Assembly: GCA_045546975.1 (NCBI GenBank)
Contig: JAZQDV010000010.1
Location: 1 to 64,000, forward strand
Reading direction: 5' to 3'
Length of the DNA stretch: 64,000 nt
Origin: SIG480 sp045546975
GTDB lineage: Bacteria; Bacillota; Clostridia; Oscillospirales; JAAYXM01
The notes under the pieces were generated by a model. It made no database searches. It was not told the origin of the DNA and saw nothing but the letters and a program-made list of their open reading frames with translations. This document shows positions 48,715-57,572 of the stretch, piece after piece; the stretch's first letter is position 1; each line of letters opens with the position of its first letter. The translations under genes were made by a program, and so were the position numbers.

Positions 48715-49600
48715 AATATGCCTTACGGTACAGGCCCAGGACATTGGCACAAGGCTTGACGTATTCATATCACAAAAACTGAACATTTCGCGAAACGCCG
48801 CAGCCTCCATCATTGATGGCGGCGGCGTTTCGTCGCATAAAAAGAACTATAAGGTGGAAGAAAACGATGTGATAGAGGTAGAACTTCCGGAGGTAAAGGA
48901 AGCGGAAATCGTCCCCGAGGACATACCTCTTGATATCGTATATGAGGATAGTGACCTTATAGTCGTAAACAAAGCACGCGGTATGGTTGTTCACCCTGCG
49001 GCGGGTAATTGGAGCGGAACCCTTGTAAATGCGCTTATGCATCATTGTGGAGCGGAGCTTTCTGCGATAAACGGAGTTCTCCGACCGGGTATCGTACATA
49101 GGCTTGATAAGGATACCTCAGGCCTTATGCTTGTTGCAAAGAACGACCTTGCCCATAATCATCTCGCCGAGCAGATTAAAGACCACACGGTACGTCGCGA
49201 ATACCATACGGTGGTGATAGGAAACTTGCGCGAGGACGAGGGCACAATCGATGCGCCGATCGGCCGACATAAGACTGACCGCAAACGTATGGCGGTAACT
49301 GAACAGAATTCAAGGGATGCACGTACGCATTATAAGGTACTTGCGAGGTTTTCGGGCTTCACTTATGCCTCCTGCCTTCTCGAAACGGGGAGAACGCACC
49401 AGATTCGCGTTCATATGTCGCATATAGGGCATCCCGTGGTTGGGGACAGTATATACGGAGCACGTGATAAGCTTGGGCTTTCGGGACAGTGCCTCCACTC
49501 AAAAAACATAACCTTTGTTCACCCGAGAACGGGTGAGGTAATGCATTTTGAGTCCGAACTTCCGGGCTATTTTGAAGATGTACTTAAAAAGATGAAATAA
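48707..49600 (+). CDS. rluD: 23S rRNA pseudouridine synthase, RluD type
   Basis: 297 residues. S4 RNA-binding domain (RLDVFISQKLNISRNAA), then the catalytic Asp in GIVHRLDKDTSGLMLVAK and GRTHQIRVHMSHIGHPV. It isomerises uridines in 23S rRNA. The ATG at 48707 overlaps lspA by 8 nt, a common pairing. Confidence 0.92.
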   Translation: MSKICLTVQAQDIGTRLDVFISQKLNISRNAAASIIDGGGVSSHKKNYKVEENDVIEVELPEVKEAEIVPEDIPLDIVYEDSDLIVVNKARGMVVHPAAGNWSGTLVNALMHHCGAELSAINGVLRPGIVHRLDKDTSGLMLVAKNDLAHNHLAEQIKDHTVRREYHTVVIGNLREDEGTIDAPIGRHKTDRKRMAVTEQNSRDARTHYKVLARFSGFTYASCLLETGRTHQIRVHMSHIGHPVVGDSIYGARDKLGLSGQCLHSKNITFVHPRTGEVMHFESELPGYFEDVLKKMK

Positions 49601-49611
49601 GGGGTGGTTTT

Positions 49612-49899
49612 GTGTTTGAGAAAGTATTTGCAGCATATCTTTTGTGGAATTTTGTTGTCTTTGTAGTTTACGGTATTGACAAACTCAAGGCAAGGGCAGG
49701 AGCATTCAGGATTCCTGAAAAAACTCTTGTTGCACTTGCTGCGGCTTTTGGCGCGTTGGGCGCGTGGGCAGGAATGAAAATCTTCCGCCACAAAACACAG
49801 ACGCCGAAGTTTACTATACTTATTCCGATTTTCGCTCTTTTGAATCTTGCGATAATCTTCATTATCCTGTATCTCACGGACAATATGTATATTGTTTGA
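49612..49899 (+). CDS. DUF1294 membrane protein
   Basis: 95 residues, three membrane segments, with the family pattern YGIDKLKARAGAFRIPEKTL and GALGAWAGMKIFRHKT. The start is the GTG at 49612 behind AAGGGGTGG. Function unknown. Confidence 0.8.
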   Translation: MFEKVFAAYLLWNFVVFVVYGIDKLKARAGAFRIPEKTLVALAAAFGALGAWAGMKIFRHKTQTPKFTILIPIFALLNLAIIFIILYLTDNMYIV

Positions 49900-49908
49900 C
49901 GGTTTTTG

Positions 49909-49937
49909 TTGACAAAAGAAAAAAACGGTTGTATAAT
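49909..49937 (+). promoter_or_regulatory. Promoter of thiT
   Basis: TTGACA (49909-49914), 17 nt, TATAAT (49932-49937): full consensus. Confidence 0.9.
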
Positions 49938-49949
49938 ACGTTTACAATC

Positions 49950-50043
49950 ATATAGGGGAGCTGAGTTCATCTCGGCTGAGAGCGGTCAATATGTGACCGA
50001 AACCCATGAACCTGATGCGGATAATGCCGACGTAGGAAAAACT
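49950..50043 (+). promoter_or_regulatory. TPP (thiamine pyrophosphate) riboswitch
   Basis: Carries the THI-box core: AGGGGAGCT, GGCTGAGAG, the GACCGAAACCCATGAACCTG block with CTGAT, and GCCGACGTAGGAAAA. The pyrophosphate- and pyrimidine-sensing helices are both present. The terminator at 50062 lies in the proper place for transcriptional control of thiT. Confidence 0.96.
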
Positions 50044-50061
50044 TTCGTGTAGAGTTTTCTG

Positions 50062-50095
50062 ACACGCCCTGCAACTTCGCAGGGCGTGTTTTTTT
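50062..50095 (+). terminator. Riboswitch-controlled terminator
   Basis: An 11-bp stem ACACGCCCTGC/GCAGGGCGTGT, loop AACTTC, then T7, between the TPP aptamer and thiT. Confidence 0.9.
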
Positions 50096-50130
50096 CGGTT
50101 TCCGACTGATCTTTTAAGGAGGAAGAAACA

Positions 50131-50688
50131 ATGATTGGAAAAACAAAAACGACGAAGCTTACACTTTGTGCGGTAATGATGGCACTGGCTGCAGTGCTCT
50201 CTATCGTGCCTCTCTATCAGGCACCGTATGGTGGAACGGTGACACTCGGAAGTATGGTCCCGCTTGTCCTGGCATGCGTAATGATAGAGGATATGCGGTG
50301 GGGATTGCTCACCTGCTTTGCATACTCGCTCCTGCAGATGATGATTGGCTTTACAGCTCCGCCGACGGCAACATTTCTTTACTTTATTGCCGTAGTGCTC
50401 CTTGATTATGTAGTGGCGTTTACGGTTATTTTCACTGTAAACCCCATATCAAAGCTGTTTGGAAATAAGTTTCTGGGTATAGTGTCCGGAACGGTTGTCG
50501 CGTGTGTTCTCCGCTTCGCCTGTCATTTTTTAAGCGGAATTCTCATCTGGGGAGTTTATGCGCCCGAGGACATACCCGTATGGCTCTATTCAATCCTCTA
50601 TAACGGAGGATATATGCTTCCGGAAACGCTCATAACCGCACTCCTTGCAACCTCAATATATGCCGTGATTTCAAGACGAAAGAAATAA
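50131..50688 (+). CDS. thiT: Thiamine ECF transporter S-component ThiT
   Basis: 185 residues, six membrane helices. It has the ThiT pattern LYQAPYGGTVTLGSMVPLV, LLQMMIG, FACHFLSGILIWG, and YNGGYMLPE near the end. It captures thiamine and works with a shared ECF energising module encoded elsewhere. Control by the TPP riboswitch fits. Confidence 0.94.
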   Translation: MIGKTKTTKLTLCAVMMALAAVLSIVPLYQAPYGGTVTLGSMVPLVLACVMIEDMRWGLLTCFAYSLLQMMIGFTAPPTATFLYFIAVVLLDYVVAFTVIFTVNPISKLFGNKFLGIVSGTVVACVLRFACHFLSGILIWGVYAPEDIPVWLYSILYNGGYMLPETLITALLATSIYAVISRRKK

Positions 50689-50726
50689 AGAAAGAATCCG
50701 ATGCATTGCATCGGATTCTTTCTTTA
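50688..50726. terminator. Bidirectional terminator between thiT and sigG
   Basis: A long perfect palindrome (AAAGAAAGAATCCGATGC with its complement) with T- and A-flanks. Confidence 0.9.
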
Positions 50727-51500
50727 TAACTGCTTTTTTATTCTGTCAATCGCGCTCTTCTCTAAGCGCGAGACCTGTGCCTGACTTATTCCGATATCGT
50801 TTGCGACCTCGGTCTGAGTTCTTCCGTCGAAGAAGCGGAGTGAGAGGATATGTCTCTCTCTTGGGGAAAGGTTTCCGATTGCCTCTTTGAGTGCTATGTG
50901 TTCAAGCCAGCTATCGTCTGTGTTTTTGGTGTCGCCGACCTGGTCCATAACGCAAATTGTATCTCCGCCTGAGTCAGAGTAGACAGGCTCGTAGAGTGAG
51001 ACGGGCTCGGAAATTCCGTCGAGAGCGAAGACAATTTCTTCGGGTTTAACGTCCATCGCCTTTGCAATTTCGTCAATCGTAGGCTCGCGCTGATTTTCGT
51101 TCATAAGCTTTTCCTTTGTCTGAAGCGCGCGATATGCGGTATCTCGCATGGAACGTGATACGCGGATTGCACTGTTGTCACGGAGGTATCTTCGTATTTC
51201 ACCGATAATCATGGGTACTGCATAGGTTGAGAGTCTGAGCCCCAAAGTTATGTCAAAGTTGTCTATTGCCTTGATGAGTCCTACGCAGCCTACCTGAAAA
51301 AGGTCGTCTACCGCCTCGCCGCGGTTCGAAAAACGCTGAATAACGCTGAGAACGAGTCTTAAGTTTCCTGAAATGAGCTTGTCCCGTGCCGAGATATCTC
51401 CGTTTCTGTATTCACGAAGAAGCGAGTTTGTTTCCTCGCTTGTCAACACATCGAGTTTTGATGTGTTTATGCCGCAGATTTCAACTTTTCCGTATACCAA
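50724..51500 (-). CDS. sigG: RNA polymerase sigma-G factor (forespore)
   Basis: 258 residues. The SigG N-terminal tag YGKVEICGINTSKLDVLT, region 2 (DDLFQVGCVGLIKAIDNF), and region 4 with TQTEVANDIGISQAQVSRLE. It drives late forespore genes. The start is TTG (51498-51500), 7 nt after a G-rich GGGGAGGGTG site. A short stem CACCCT/AGGGTG (51507-51523) can cover that site. It lies downstream of spoIIGA-sigE in the usual order, but the gap is large and contains an inverted-repeat element. Confidence 0.94.
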   Translation of the reverse strand: MVYGKVEICGINTSKLDVLTSEETNSLLREYRNGDISARDKLISGNLRLVLSVIQRFSNRGEAVDDLFQVGCVGLIKAIDNFDITLGLRLSTYAVPMIIGEIRRYLRDNSAIRVSRSMRDTAYRALQTKEKLMNENQREPTIDEIAKAMDVKPEEIVFALDGISEPVSLYEPVYSDSGGDTICVMDQVGDTKNTDDSWLEHIALKEAIGNLSPRERHILSLRFFDGRTQTEVANDIGISQAQVSRLEKSAIDRIKKQL

Positions 51501-51525
51501 AAAAACACCCTCCCCAAGGGTGGTA

Positions 51526-51783
51526 CTTCATAGGGATTATTCGCCCTGAAATCACGATTTTGGCACATAACTGCGTTAAAAAAGTTCATAACCCGTCAGG
51601 ATTGTGGACTTTTTTGCCTTGTTGTGCACTCAAACTTATGATTTCAGGGTGCGAAGCAGTTTTGAAACAGCAAAATTTCGTTAAAAGAAAGAATAAAAAT
51701 CAAGCAATACTGACGTATTGCTTGGTTTTTTGATGCACTTTTAGCGGAAAAGGCCGATTCAAAACCGAGTTCTCCCTATGAAG
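51526..51783. repeat. Inverted-repeat element between sigE and sigG
   Basis: The outer arms are CTTCATAGGGA (51526-51536) and TCCCTATGAAG (51773-51783). A second pair, CCCTGAAATCA (51544-51554) and TGATTTCAGGG (51639-51649), is nested in the left part, with weaker inner pairing. A terminator-like hairpin, CAAGCAATAC/GTATTGCTTG (51701-51724), lies in the right part. No open frame. It may be a decayed MITE or a folded RNA. It accounts for most of the 360-nt gap. Confidence 0.55.
51701..51731. terminator. Terminator-like hairpin after sigE
   Basis: 10-bp stem CAAGCAATAC/GTATTGCTTG, loop TGAC, with T-runs on both sides (GGTTTTTT on +, GATTTTTATTC on -). On the minus strand it would end the spoIIGA-sigE message. 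Confidence 0.6.
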
Positions 51784-51861
51784 CGACACCCAAGCAAATA
51801 GACTGTTATCATTATTGCCTTGGGAGGAATTTTTAATACTGTTAAACTTTGTTATATTTGC

Positions 51862-52569
51862 TCATAAAAACTTGAGCATTTCCGTTTTGAGACGACCGAT
51901 AATCCGCTTTTCGAGTCGGGAGATATATGACTGCGAAATTCCTAGTAAGTCGGCAACCTCTTTTTGTGTGCGCTCGGTTTCGCCATACAGACCAAAACGC
52001 ATTTTTATGATAAGCTGCTCTTTTTCGTCGAGGTGTAAAAGCGCGCGGGCGAGGAGCTCGCGGTCTGTTTCATCCTCTATCGGGCGGATGACGCTGTCGG
52101 GTTCAGTTCCGAGAATATCGGAGAGCAGCAGCTCATTTCCGTCCCAGTCGGTATTGAGTGGTTCATCAAAGGAAATCTCGTTTTTTTGCGACGATGTCTT
52201 TCTTAAAAACATAAGAATTTCGTTTTCTATACAGCGCGATGCATAGGTTGCAAGCTTTATTTTCTTTTCCGGGTTATAGGTGTTTACCGCTTTTATAAGA
52301 CCTATTGTTCCGATTGAAATAAGATCCTCGATCCCGACACCTGTATTTTCAAACCGCTTTGCGATGTATACAACAAGACGGAGATTGTGCTCAGTAAGAG
52401 TTCTTTTCACGTTTTCGGAATCGGTTTCAAGACGCGACATAAGATATTCTTCTTCCTCCTGAGAAAGCGGTGGCGGAAGTGACTCGCTTCCGCAAATATA
52501 CATAATTGCGGCAGGAGAGAGAAGTCTGAGCCTTGCGAGAAGTCTTAAAAGAAAGATTTTGATTTTCAT
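51862..52569 (-). CDS. sigE: RNA polymerase sigma-E factor precursor (mother cell)
   Basis: 235 residues. An N-terminal pro-sequence (MKIKIFLLRLLARL..) is followed by YICGSESLPPPLSQEEEE, region 2 LISIGTIGLIKAVNTYN and region 4 TQKEVADLLGISQSYISRLE. SpoIIGA cleaves the pro-sequence. TAGGAGG lies before the ATG. It starts 8 nt after spoIIGA ends. Confidence 0.96.
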   Translation of the reverse strand: MKIKIFLLRLLARLRLLSPAAIMYICGSESLPPPLSQEEEEYLMSRLETDSENVKRTLTEHNLRLVVYIAKRFENTGVGIEDLISIGTIGLIKAVNTYNPEKKIKLATYASRCIENEILMFLRKTSSQKNEISFDEPLNTDWDGNELLLSDILGTEPDSVIRPIEDETDRELLARALLHLDEKEQLIIKMRFGLYGETERTQKEVADLLGISQSYISRLEKRIIGRLKTEMLKFL

Positions 52570-52577
52570 GGTACCTC

Positions 52578-53423
52578 CTAAATAACAGCAGAATATGCTC
52601 CACCGTCGGATATCGCTGAATCTGAAAAGGCGATTAGTGCGCCGTGGAGTATTTCTTTATCACGGGTGATTTTGTCGGGCTTAAAGCTGAGTAGAAGCGA
52701 AAAGCTCACACCCACTGCTTTGTAAGGAAGAAGACCGAAGCTTCCGTACTGTGATAGCCTGTCGAGGAGCAGTGGGTAGTTTTTCGGGCTTTCAGCGTCG
52801 AGAAGCGCTTTTGCATCGTTGCAAAACAGCTCTCTGACAGACGGGTAGTCGCATATCAGTACGGGTGCGTTTGTCCTCGGTGCGCGAAGTGAATTTCCTG
52901 TATCGCGAAGTGCACGAAGCTTTATCGAACGACCGCCGTTTGAAATTTCAATTTCCTTGATTTCGCAATTTTCTTTTTTTCCTCTTCTGTAAAAAACAAG
53001 AGAGAGGATAATGTATGCCGAAGCGGTAGAAATGAAAAGCACGGGTAGAGATATGTGCATATAATAAATTCCGTTTTCAATCTCAAATGTCCCGCTTGCG
53101 TCAAGGAGTGATGCGGCAAAAACAACTCCGCCAAAGGCGAGAGATATTGCAAGAAAAGAAAGCGTGTTGCGGAGTATTTCGCGTCTGCCGAAAGCGATAA
53201 AGGATATGCAAAAACACGAAATAATCTTAATTACAAAGGATGTAAGAAAAGAAAACTCCGGAAAAAATGCGAACACGCCATAAAGAGCTGAAAATGTTGC
53301 GCCAAGGAAAAGTCTCCATCGCTTTGTGTAAATGGTATGTATGTGAAAGCATGAGAATAAGATAAGGTAATTTATAATAAAGTTTATAACAAAGAGAACA
53401 TCGACATAGATAGTTTTTACCAC
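52578..53423 (-). CDS. spoIIGA: Sigma-E processing aspartic protease SpoIIGA
   Basis: 281 residues. Five N-terminal membrane helices (about 5-155) and a C-terminal protease domain with the active-site Asp in LRALRDTGNSLR. It processes pro-sigma-E at the septal membrane. The start is GTG at 53423 behind AAAGGAGG. Confidence 0.93.
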   Translation of the reverse strand: MVKTIYVDVLFVINFIINYLILFSCFHIHTIYTKRWRLFLGATFSALYGVFAFFPEFSFLTSFVIKIISCFCISFIAFGRREILRNTLSFLAISLAFGGVVFAASLLDASGTFEIENGIYYMHISLPVLFISTASAYIILSLVFYRRGKKENCEIKEIEISNGGRSIKLRALRDTGNSLRAPRTNAPVLICDYPSVRELFCNDAKALLDAESPKNYPLLLDRLSQYGSFGLLPYKAVGVSFSLLLSFKPDKITRDKEILHGALIAFSDSAISDGGAYSAVI

Positions 53424-53450
53424 ACAGTCACGACCTCCTTTGCAAGAAAT

Positions 53451-53483
53451 ATTCTACAACAAAGAAGTCGGAAAAAATGTCTA
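53451..53483 (-). promoter_or_regulatory. Candidate spoIIG promoter with a long spacer
   Basis: On the minus strand TAGACA (53478-53483), 21 nt, TAGAAT (53451-53456). The B. subtilis spoIIG promoter also has an over-long spacer (22 nt) and needs Spo0A. TGTCTAA (53478-53484, + strand) is one mismatch from a Spo0A box. Confidence 0.4.
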
Positions 53484-53505
53484 AAAGTGTATGGAGGAAA
53501 AATTT

Positions 53506-53940
53506 ATGAATAAGAAAAAACGTATCGTAATCTTAGCAGGCATCCTGATACTTGTTTTAGTTGGAATAATAGTGTTTTTGAGCTCGGGCACGCGCGAGCT
53601 TTCTCTCGAGAGCTCACCGATTCCGCTGTCAAAGCTCGAAATTGAGCTTTCTGACAGCGGAGAGCTCTCCTTCTCTGCAGAAATAAAAAAAGGGGAGCTC
53701 TTAAGACTTTTGGAAAAAGAAAATCGGAAACTTCATGCGGTAGTGGATATTGCATCGCGTGTTTTGCCTGAGACGATGGATGTGTCAGGAAAAATTGTGT
53801 GCATAAAAACGGAGGAGAAAAGCCGTGTTTTCAAATTTCAGACACTTTCAATAGGCGGATACAAACTTCCGGAAAAACTACTTGCCGGTATGGGTGAATT
53901 CCACCTTGATTTTAAGCGCTCTTTAGTCTATAATGAATAA
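53506..53940 (+). CDS. Membrane-anchored protein of unknown function
   Basis: 144 residues. One N-terminal membrane helix (about 6-25, VILAGILILVLVGIIVFL), then a beta-rich extracytoplasmic domain with LEIELSDSGELSFSAEI and HAVVDIASRVLPETMDVSG. The layout resembles YpmS/DUF2140-type proteins, which is not certain. The ATG at 53506 follows GGAGG. It is divergent from spoIIGA. Confidence 0.55.
   Translation: MNKKKRIVILAGILILVLVGIIVFLSSGTRELSLESSPIPLSKLEIELSDSGELSFSAEIKKGELLRLLEKENRKLHAVVDIASRVLPETMDVSGKIVCIKTEEKSRVFKFQTLSIGGYKLPEKLLAGMGEFHLDFKRSLVYNE
53906..53934 (+). promoter_or_regulatory. Promoter of the aconitase-like gene
   Basis: TTGATT (53906-53911), 17 nt, TATAAT (53929-53934), inside the 3' end of the preceding gene. 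Confidence 0.7.
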
Positions 53941-53982
53941 GTAAAAATGTATATAAATCTCGAAAGAGAAAGGATGTTATAA

Positions 53983-56235
53983 ATGGTTTCGGTAATAAAG
54001 AGCGGTGTATACTTAAAGGACGGTTGCCTTCTTTCAATGAAGGATGCAAGCGTGCTTGGAGCCCTTCCGCCAAATGAAGCAAAGAAGAAGACAATGGCAT
54101 ATTCTATCCTTGAGGCGCACAATACCTCGGATGATATGGAGTCGCTTAAAATAAAGTTTGATGCAATGGCATCCCACGATATTACATACGTCGGTATTAT
54201 CCAGACTGCGCGTGCATCGGGTCTTGAGAAGTTCCCGCTTCCGTACGTTCTCACAAACTGTCACAACAGTCTCTGTGCAGTTGGAGGAACAATAAACGAG
54301 GATGACCATGTTTTCGGCCTTTCTGCGGCAAAGAAGTACGGCGGTGAGTTTGTTCCTGCACATCAGGCAGTTATCCACCAGTATATGCGCGAGAGATATG
54401 CGGGTTGCGGGAAGATGATACTTGCATCTGACAGCCACACGCGTTACGGTGCACTCGGTGCAATTTCTATCGGCGAGGGCGGTCCTGAACTTGCACGTCA
54501 GCTTCTTTCAAAGACGTACAACATCGCATATCCTGATATAGTATGTGTATACCTCGAAGGTGCTCCGCGCCCAGGTGTCGGACCTCAGGATATTGCAATT
54601 GCAATTATAGGAGCTGTTTTCCGTGACGGTGCCGTAAAGAACAAGATTATGGAGTTTGTAGGCCCCGGCATTGCAAATTTGAGTATGGACTTCAGAAACG
54701 GTATTGATGTTATGACAACAGAGACGTCGTGTCTTTCTTCTGTCTGGGAAACGGACAAGACTGTCTGCGACTTCCTTACAACACACGGAAGACCTGAGGA
54801 TTATAAGCCTCTCCATCCGGAAAACGGTGCGTATTATGACTCGGCGGTAGTTGTAGACCTTTCAAAGGTTGAGCCGATGATTGCACTTCCGTTCCATCCG
54901 TCCAATGCGTTCAGGATTTCTGAGCTTAAGTCAAACCTTTCCGATATTCTTGCCCAGGTCGATGTCGATGCAAAGGAGATGCTCGGCATTGACGATAAAA
55001 AGGTATCGCTTCTTAATAAAATCAAGAACGGTGAGCTCTATGTTGACCAGGGCTTTGTCGGCGGTTGCTCGGGTGGTCTTTTCCAGAACATTCGCCGAGT
55101 ACGTGATATACTTAAGGGCGCAACAACAGGCGACGATGCATTCTGGCTTTCTGTATATCCTGCAAGCTCACCAATGTCGATGGAACTTATGCGTGACGGT
55201 ACACTTGCAGACCTTACAGCAGCAGGTGTAAGCATCCGTTCATGCTTCTGCGGTCCGTGCTTTGGTGCAGGTGATGTCCCTGCAAACGGCGCACTCTCAA
55301 TCCGCCACGCAACGCGCAACTTCCCGAACCGCGAAGGTTCAAAACCGGGCGACGGTCAGATTTCATACGTTGCACTTATGGATGCGCGTTCAATCGCGGC
55401 AACTGCATTAAATGGCGGAAAGCTCACTTCTGCATTTGAGCTTTCGGACATCCCGACTGACCCGCAGGATGAAAAGTATAGCTACGACCCGACACCGTAC
55501 AAGAGCAGAGTTTATTACGGTGTAGGAAAACCTGATACCTCTGCTTCTCTTAAGTTCGGTCCGAATATTGCGGACTGGCCGAAGATGATAGGTATGACGG
55601 ACAATCTCCTTATCTCTGTCGCAAGTGCGATTTACGACCCTGTTACTACAACGGACGAGCTTATCCCGTCAGGTGAAACGTCGTCGTATCGTTCAAACCC
55701 GATAAAGCTTGCATCCTTTGCGCTTTCAAGAAAAGACCCTGAATATGTAGGTCGCGCAAAGAAGGTTTATGAAGCCGAGCTTTCCCGCCGTGACGGAAAG
55801 GCAGACGCACTTGCCGCTTTCGGCGTTGACGGAATTGACCCTGCAAAGACGTCTGTTGGTACGGCAGTATTTGCCTTAAAACCGGGTGACGGTTCTGCTC
55901 GTGAGCAGGCAGCGTCCTGTCAGAGAGTTCTCGGCGGCGTTGCGAACATTGCAGAGGAGTACGCAACAAAGCGCTATCGTTCAAATGTAATTAACTGGGG
56001 GATGCTCCCGTTTATTATGGACGATGCCTCAAAGTCAGGAATCTCCGCGGGAGACCTTATCTATATTGAGGGAATCCGCGAAGTGCTTCTCGGTGACGGA
56101 GAACAGGTAGAGGCAAGTCTCATAAAGAACGGAGAAGCGTCCAAGATTACGTTGAAGCTTCCGAAGCTCACACGTGAGGAGAGAGATATAATTCTCGCGG
56201 GTTGCCTTATCAACTTCTATTCGGATAACAAATAG
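53983..56235 (+). CDS. Aconitase-family hydratase
   Basis: 750 residues. The [4Fe-4S] ligands are visible as GGCSGGLFQNIRRV (aconitase GSCTN position) and RSCFCGPCFG (CGPCIG position). LASDSHTRYGALGA matches the active-site His/Asp block. It is the clostridial hydratase branch, distinct from AcnA/B and LeuC; the natural substrate is unclear. No citrate synthase or isocitrate dehydrogenase gene lies nearby. Confidence 0.82.
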   Translation: MVSVIKSGVYLKDGCLLSMKDASVLGALPPNEAKKKTMAYSILEAHNTSDDMESLKIKFDAMASHDITYVGIIQTARASGLEKFPLPYVLTNCHNSLCAVGGTINEDDHVFGLSAAKKYGGEFVPAHQAVIHQYMRERYAGCGKMILASDSHTRYGALGAISIGEGGPELARQLLSKTYNIAYPDIVCVYLEGAPRPGVGPQDIAIAIIGAVFRDGAVKNKIMEFVGPGIANLSMDFRNGIDVMTTETSCLSSVWETDKTVCDFLTTHGRPEDYKPLHPENGAYYDSAVVVDLSKVEPMIALPFHPSNAFRISELKSNLSDILAQVDVDAKEMLGIDDKKVSLLNKIKNGELYVDQGFVGGCSGGLFQNIRRVRDILKGATTGDDAFWLSVYPASSPMSMELMRDGTLADLTAAGVSIRSCFCGPCFGAGDVPANGALSIRHATRNFPNREGSKPGDGQISYVALMDARSIAATALNGGKLTSAFELSDIPTDPQDEKYSYDPTPYKSRVYYGVGKPDTSASLKFGPNIADWPKMIGMTDNLLISVASAIYDPVTTTDELIPSGETSSYRSNPIKLASFALSRKDPEYVGRAKKVYEAELSRRDGKADALAAFGVDGIDPAKTSVGTAVFALKPGDGSAREQAASCQRVLGGVANIAEEYATKRYRSNVINWGMLPFIMDDASKSGISAGDLIYIEGIREVLLGDGEQVEASLIKNGEASKITLKLPKLTREERDIILAGCLINFYSDNK

Positions 56236-56285
56236 TAAAACTCCCAACTGAGATTTCAGTATTATAAAATTTAACGGAGGAAGAA

Positions 56286-57176
56286 ATGGCAGACAGAATA
56301 ATTCGCGCTATAACTTGTGACGGCGCGGTGAAAATACTCGCAGTTTCTGCACGCGAAATGGTGAATGAAGCAGTAAAGCTTCACAACCTCACACCGCTCA
56401 CGGCAGCAGCGCTCGGTCGTACTCTCATTGCGGCATCGCTACTTGGAAACGATATGAAGAGCGACGAGCATTCGCTTACGCTCAGGATCGAGGGGGACGG
56501 TCCGATAGGTACGATGGTTGCAGTTTCAGACAACTACGGTTACGTAAGGGGGTATTGCAAAAATCCGCAGGTCGACCTTCCTGTGCGCGAGAGTGACAGA
56601 AAAATTGATGTTTCGGGCGGTGTTGGAAAAGCGGGTACCCTTACCATTATAAAGGACCTTGGCATGAAGGAACCGTATATCGGTCAGACAACACTTGTAA
56701 GCGGTGAGATAGCAGAGGATATTACCGGATATCTCGCAACGAGCGAACAAATTCCGTCTGTATGTGCACTCGGCGTTCTTGTCGACCGTGATTGGAGTAT
56801 AAAGGCAGCAGGTGGATATATCATTCAGCTTCTCCCTGGGGTTTATGACGATGAGATAGACCGCTTGGAGGAGTGCATAAAGCAGGCAAGAGCTGTTACG
56901 GAATGTCTTGACGAGGGAATGACTCTTGAAGAAATGCTTCAAAAGACGCTCATAGGTTTTGATATTGAGGTGCTCGATGATGCAGAGGTAGGATACCGTT
57001 GCACCTGCTCGCGCGAAAGAACGCGAAGAGTTCTTATGTCAATAGGCAAAGATGAGCTCGCCTCGATTTGCGAGGAGGACGGAAAAGCTGAGGTTGCTTG
57101 CCAGTTCTGCGATAAAAAGTACGAGTTTTCTGAGGCAGAGCTTCGCGAGCTTATAGAAGAGATTAAAAATAAATAG
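56286..57176 (+). CDS. hslO: Redox-regulated chaperone Hsp33
   Basis: 296 residues. N-terminal domain with IIRAITCDGAVKI and AAALGRTLIAASLLG, and the C-terminal zinc switch YRCTCSRER .. ACQFCDKKYEF (CxC..CxxC). Oxidation releases zinc and turns on its holdase activity. An ACGGAGGAAG site precedes the ATG. Confidence 0.94.
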   Translation: MADRIIRAITCDGAVKILAVSAREMVNEAVKLHNLTPLTAAALGRTLIAASLLGNDMKSDEHSLTLRIEGDGPIGTMVAVSDNYGYVRGYCKNPQVDLPVRESDRKIDVSGGVGKAGTLTIIKDLGMKEPYIGQTTLVSGEIAEDITGYLATSEQIPSVCALGVLVDRDWSIKAAGGYIIQLLPGVYDDEIDRLEECIKQARAVTECLDEGMTLEEMLQKTLIGFDIEVLDDAEVGYRCTCSRERTRRVLMSIGKDELASICEEDGKAEVACQFCDKKYEFSEAELRELIEEIKNK

Positions 57177-57178
57177 CC

Positions 57179-57214
57179 AAAAAGCAGTCTCAAAATTTTT
57201 GAGAATGCTTTTTT
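57179..57214 (+). terminator. Terminator of hslO
   Basis: Two-part stem AAAAAGCA/TGCTTTTT and TCTCAAAA/TTTTGAGA, followed by T-run. Confidence 0.75.
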
Positions 57215-57283
57215 TGTAAAAACGGAACATATTGCAATGCTTCAGAATAGAATATTATATAAAATAAAAACGGAGGTATTGCT

Positions 57284-57568
57284 ATGTCGGAGGATATGTC
57301 AGGATTCGCAAAAAGCATTATGGAAAAATTCGGTGGTGGAAAAGGAAACTTTGAAAATGTGTTGAAGCTCTTTTCGTCACCTTCTGGAAAGAAGGTTTTG
57401 GAAACTCTTCTTGCTGACGGAGGCAAGAGTCTTAAGGCAGCTGCGGAAAAGGTGAAAAGCGGAGATAAGAGTGGCGTTGAGGATGTTATAGCCTCCATAT
57501 CTGCGACCGATGAAGGCAAGGCGCTTTTAGAGGAAATCACGGGTAAGAGTTCAAAGGTCGGGGAGTGA
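57284..57568 (+). CDS. Small helical protein of unknown function
   Basis: 94 residues, mostly helical: FAKSIMEKFGGGKGNFENVL, FSSPSGKKVLETLLADGG. No signal peptide or membrane helix. It is the first of three tightly spaced small genes (gaps of 4 and 12 nt), behind ACGGAGG and a weak TTGCAA-18-TATATA promoter (57231-57260). I recall this trio from other Clostridia and suspect a sporulation link, without proof. Confidence 0.6.
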   Translation: MSEDMSGFAKSIMEKFGGGKGNFENVLKLFSSPSGKKVLETLLADGGKSLKAAAEKVKSGDKSGVEDVIASISATDEGKALLEEITGKSSKVGE

Positions 57569-57572
57569 GCAT

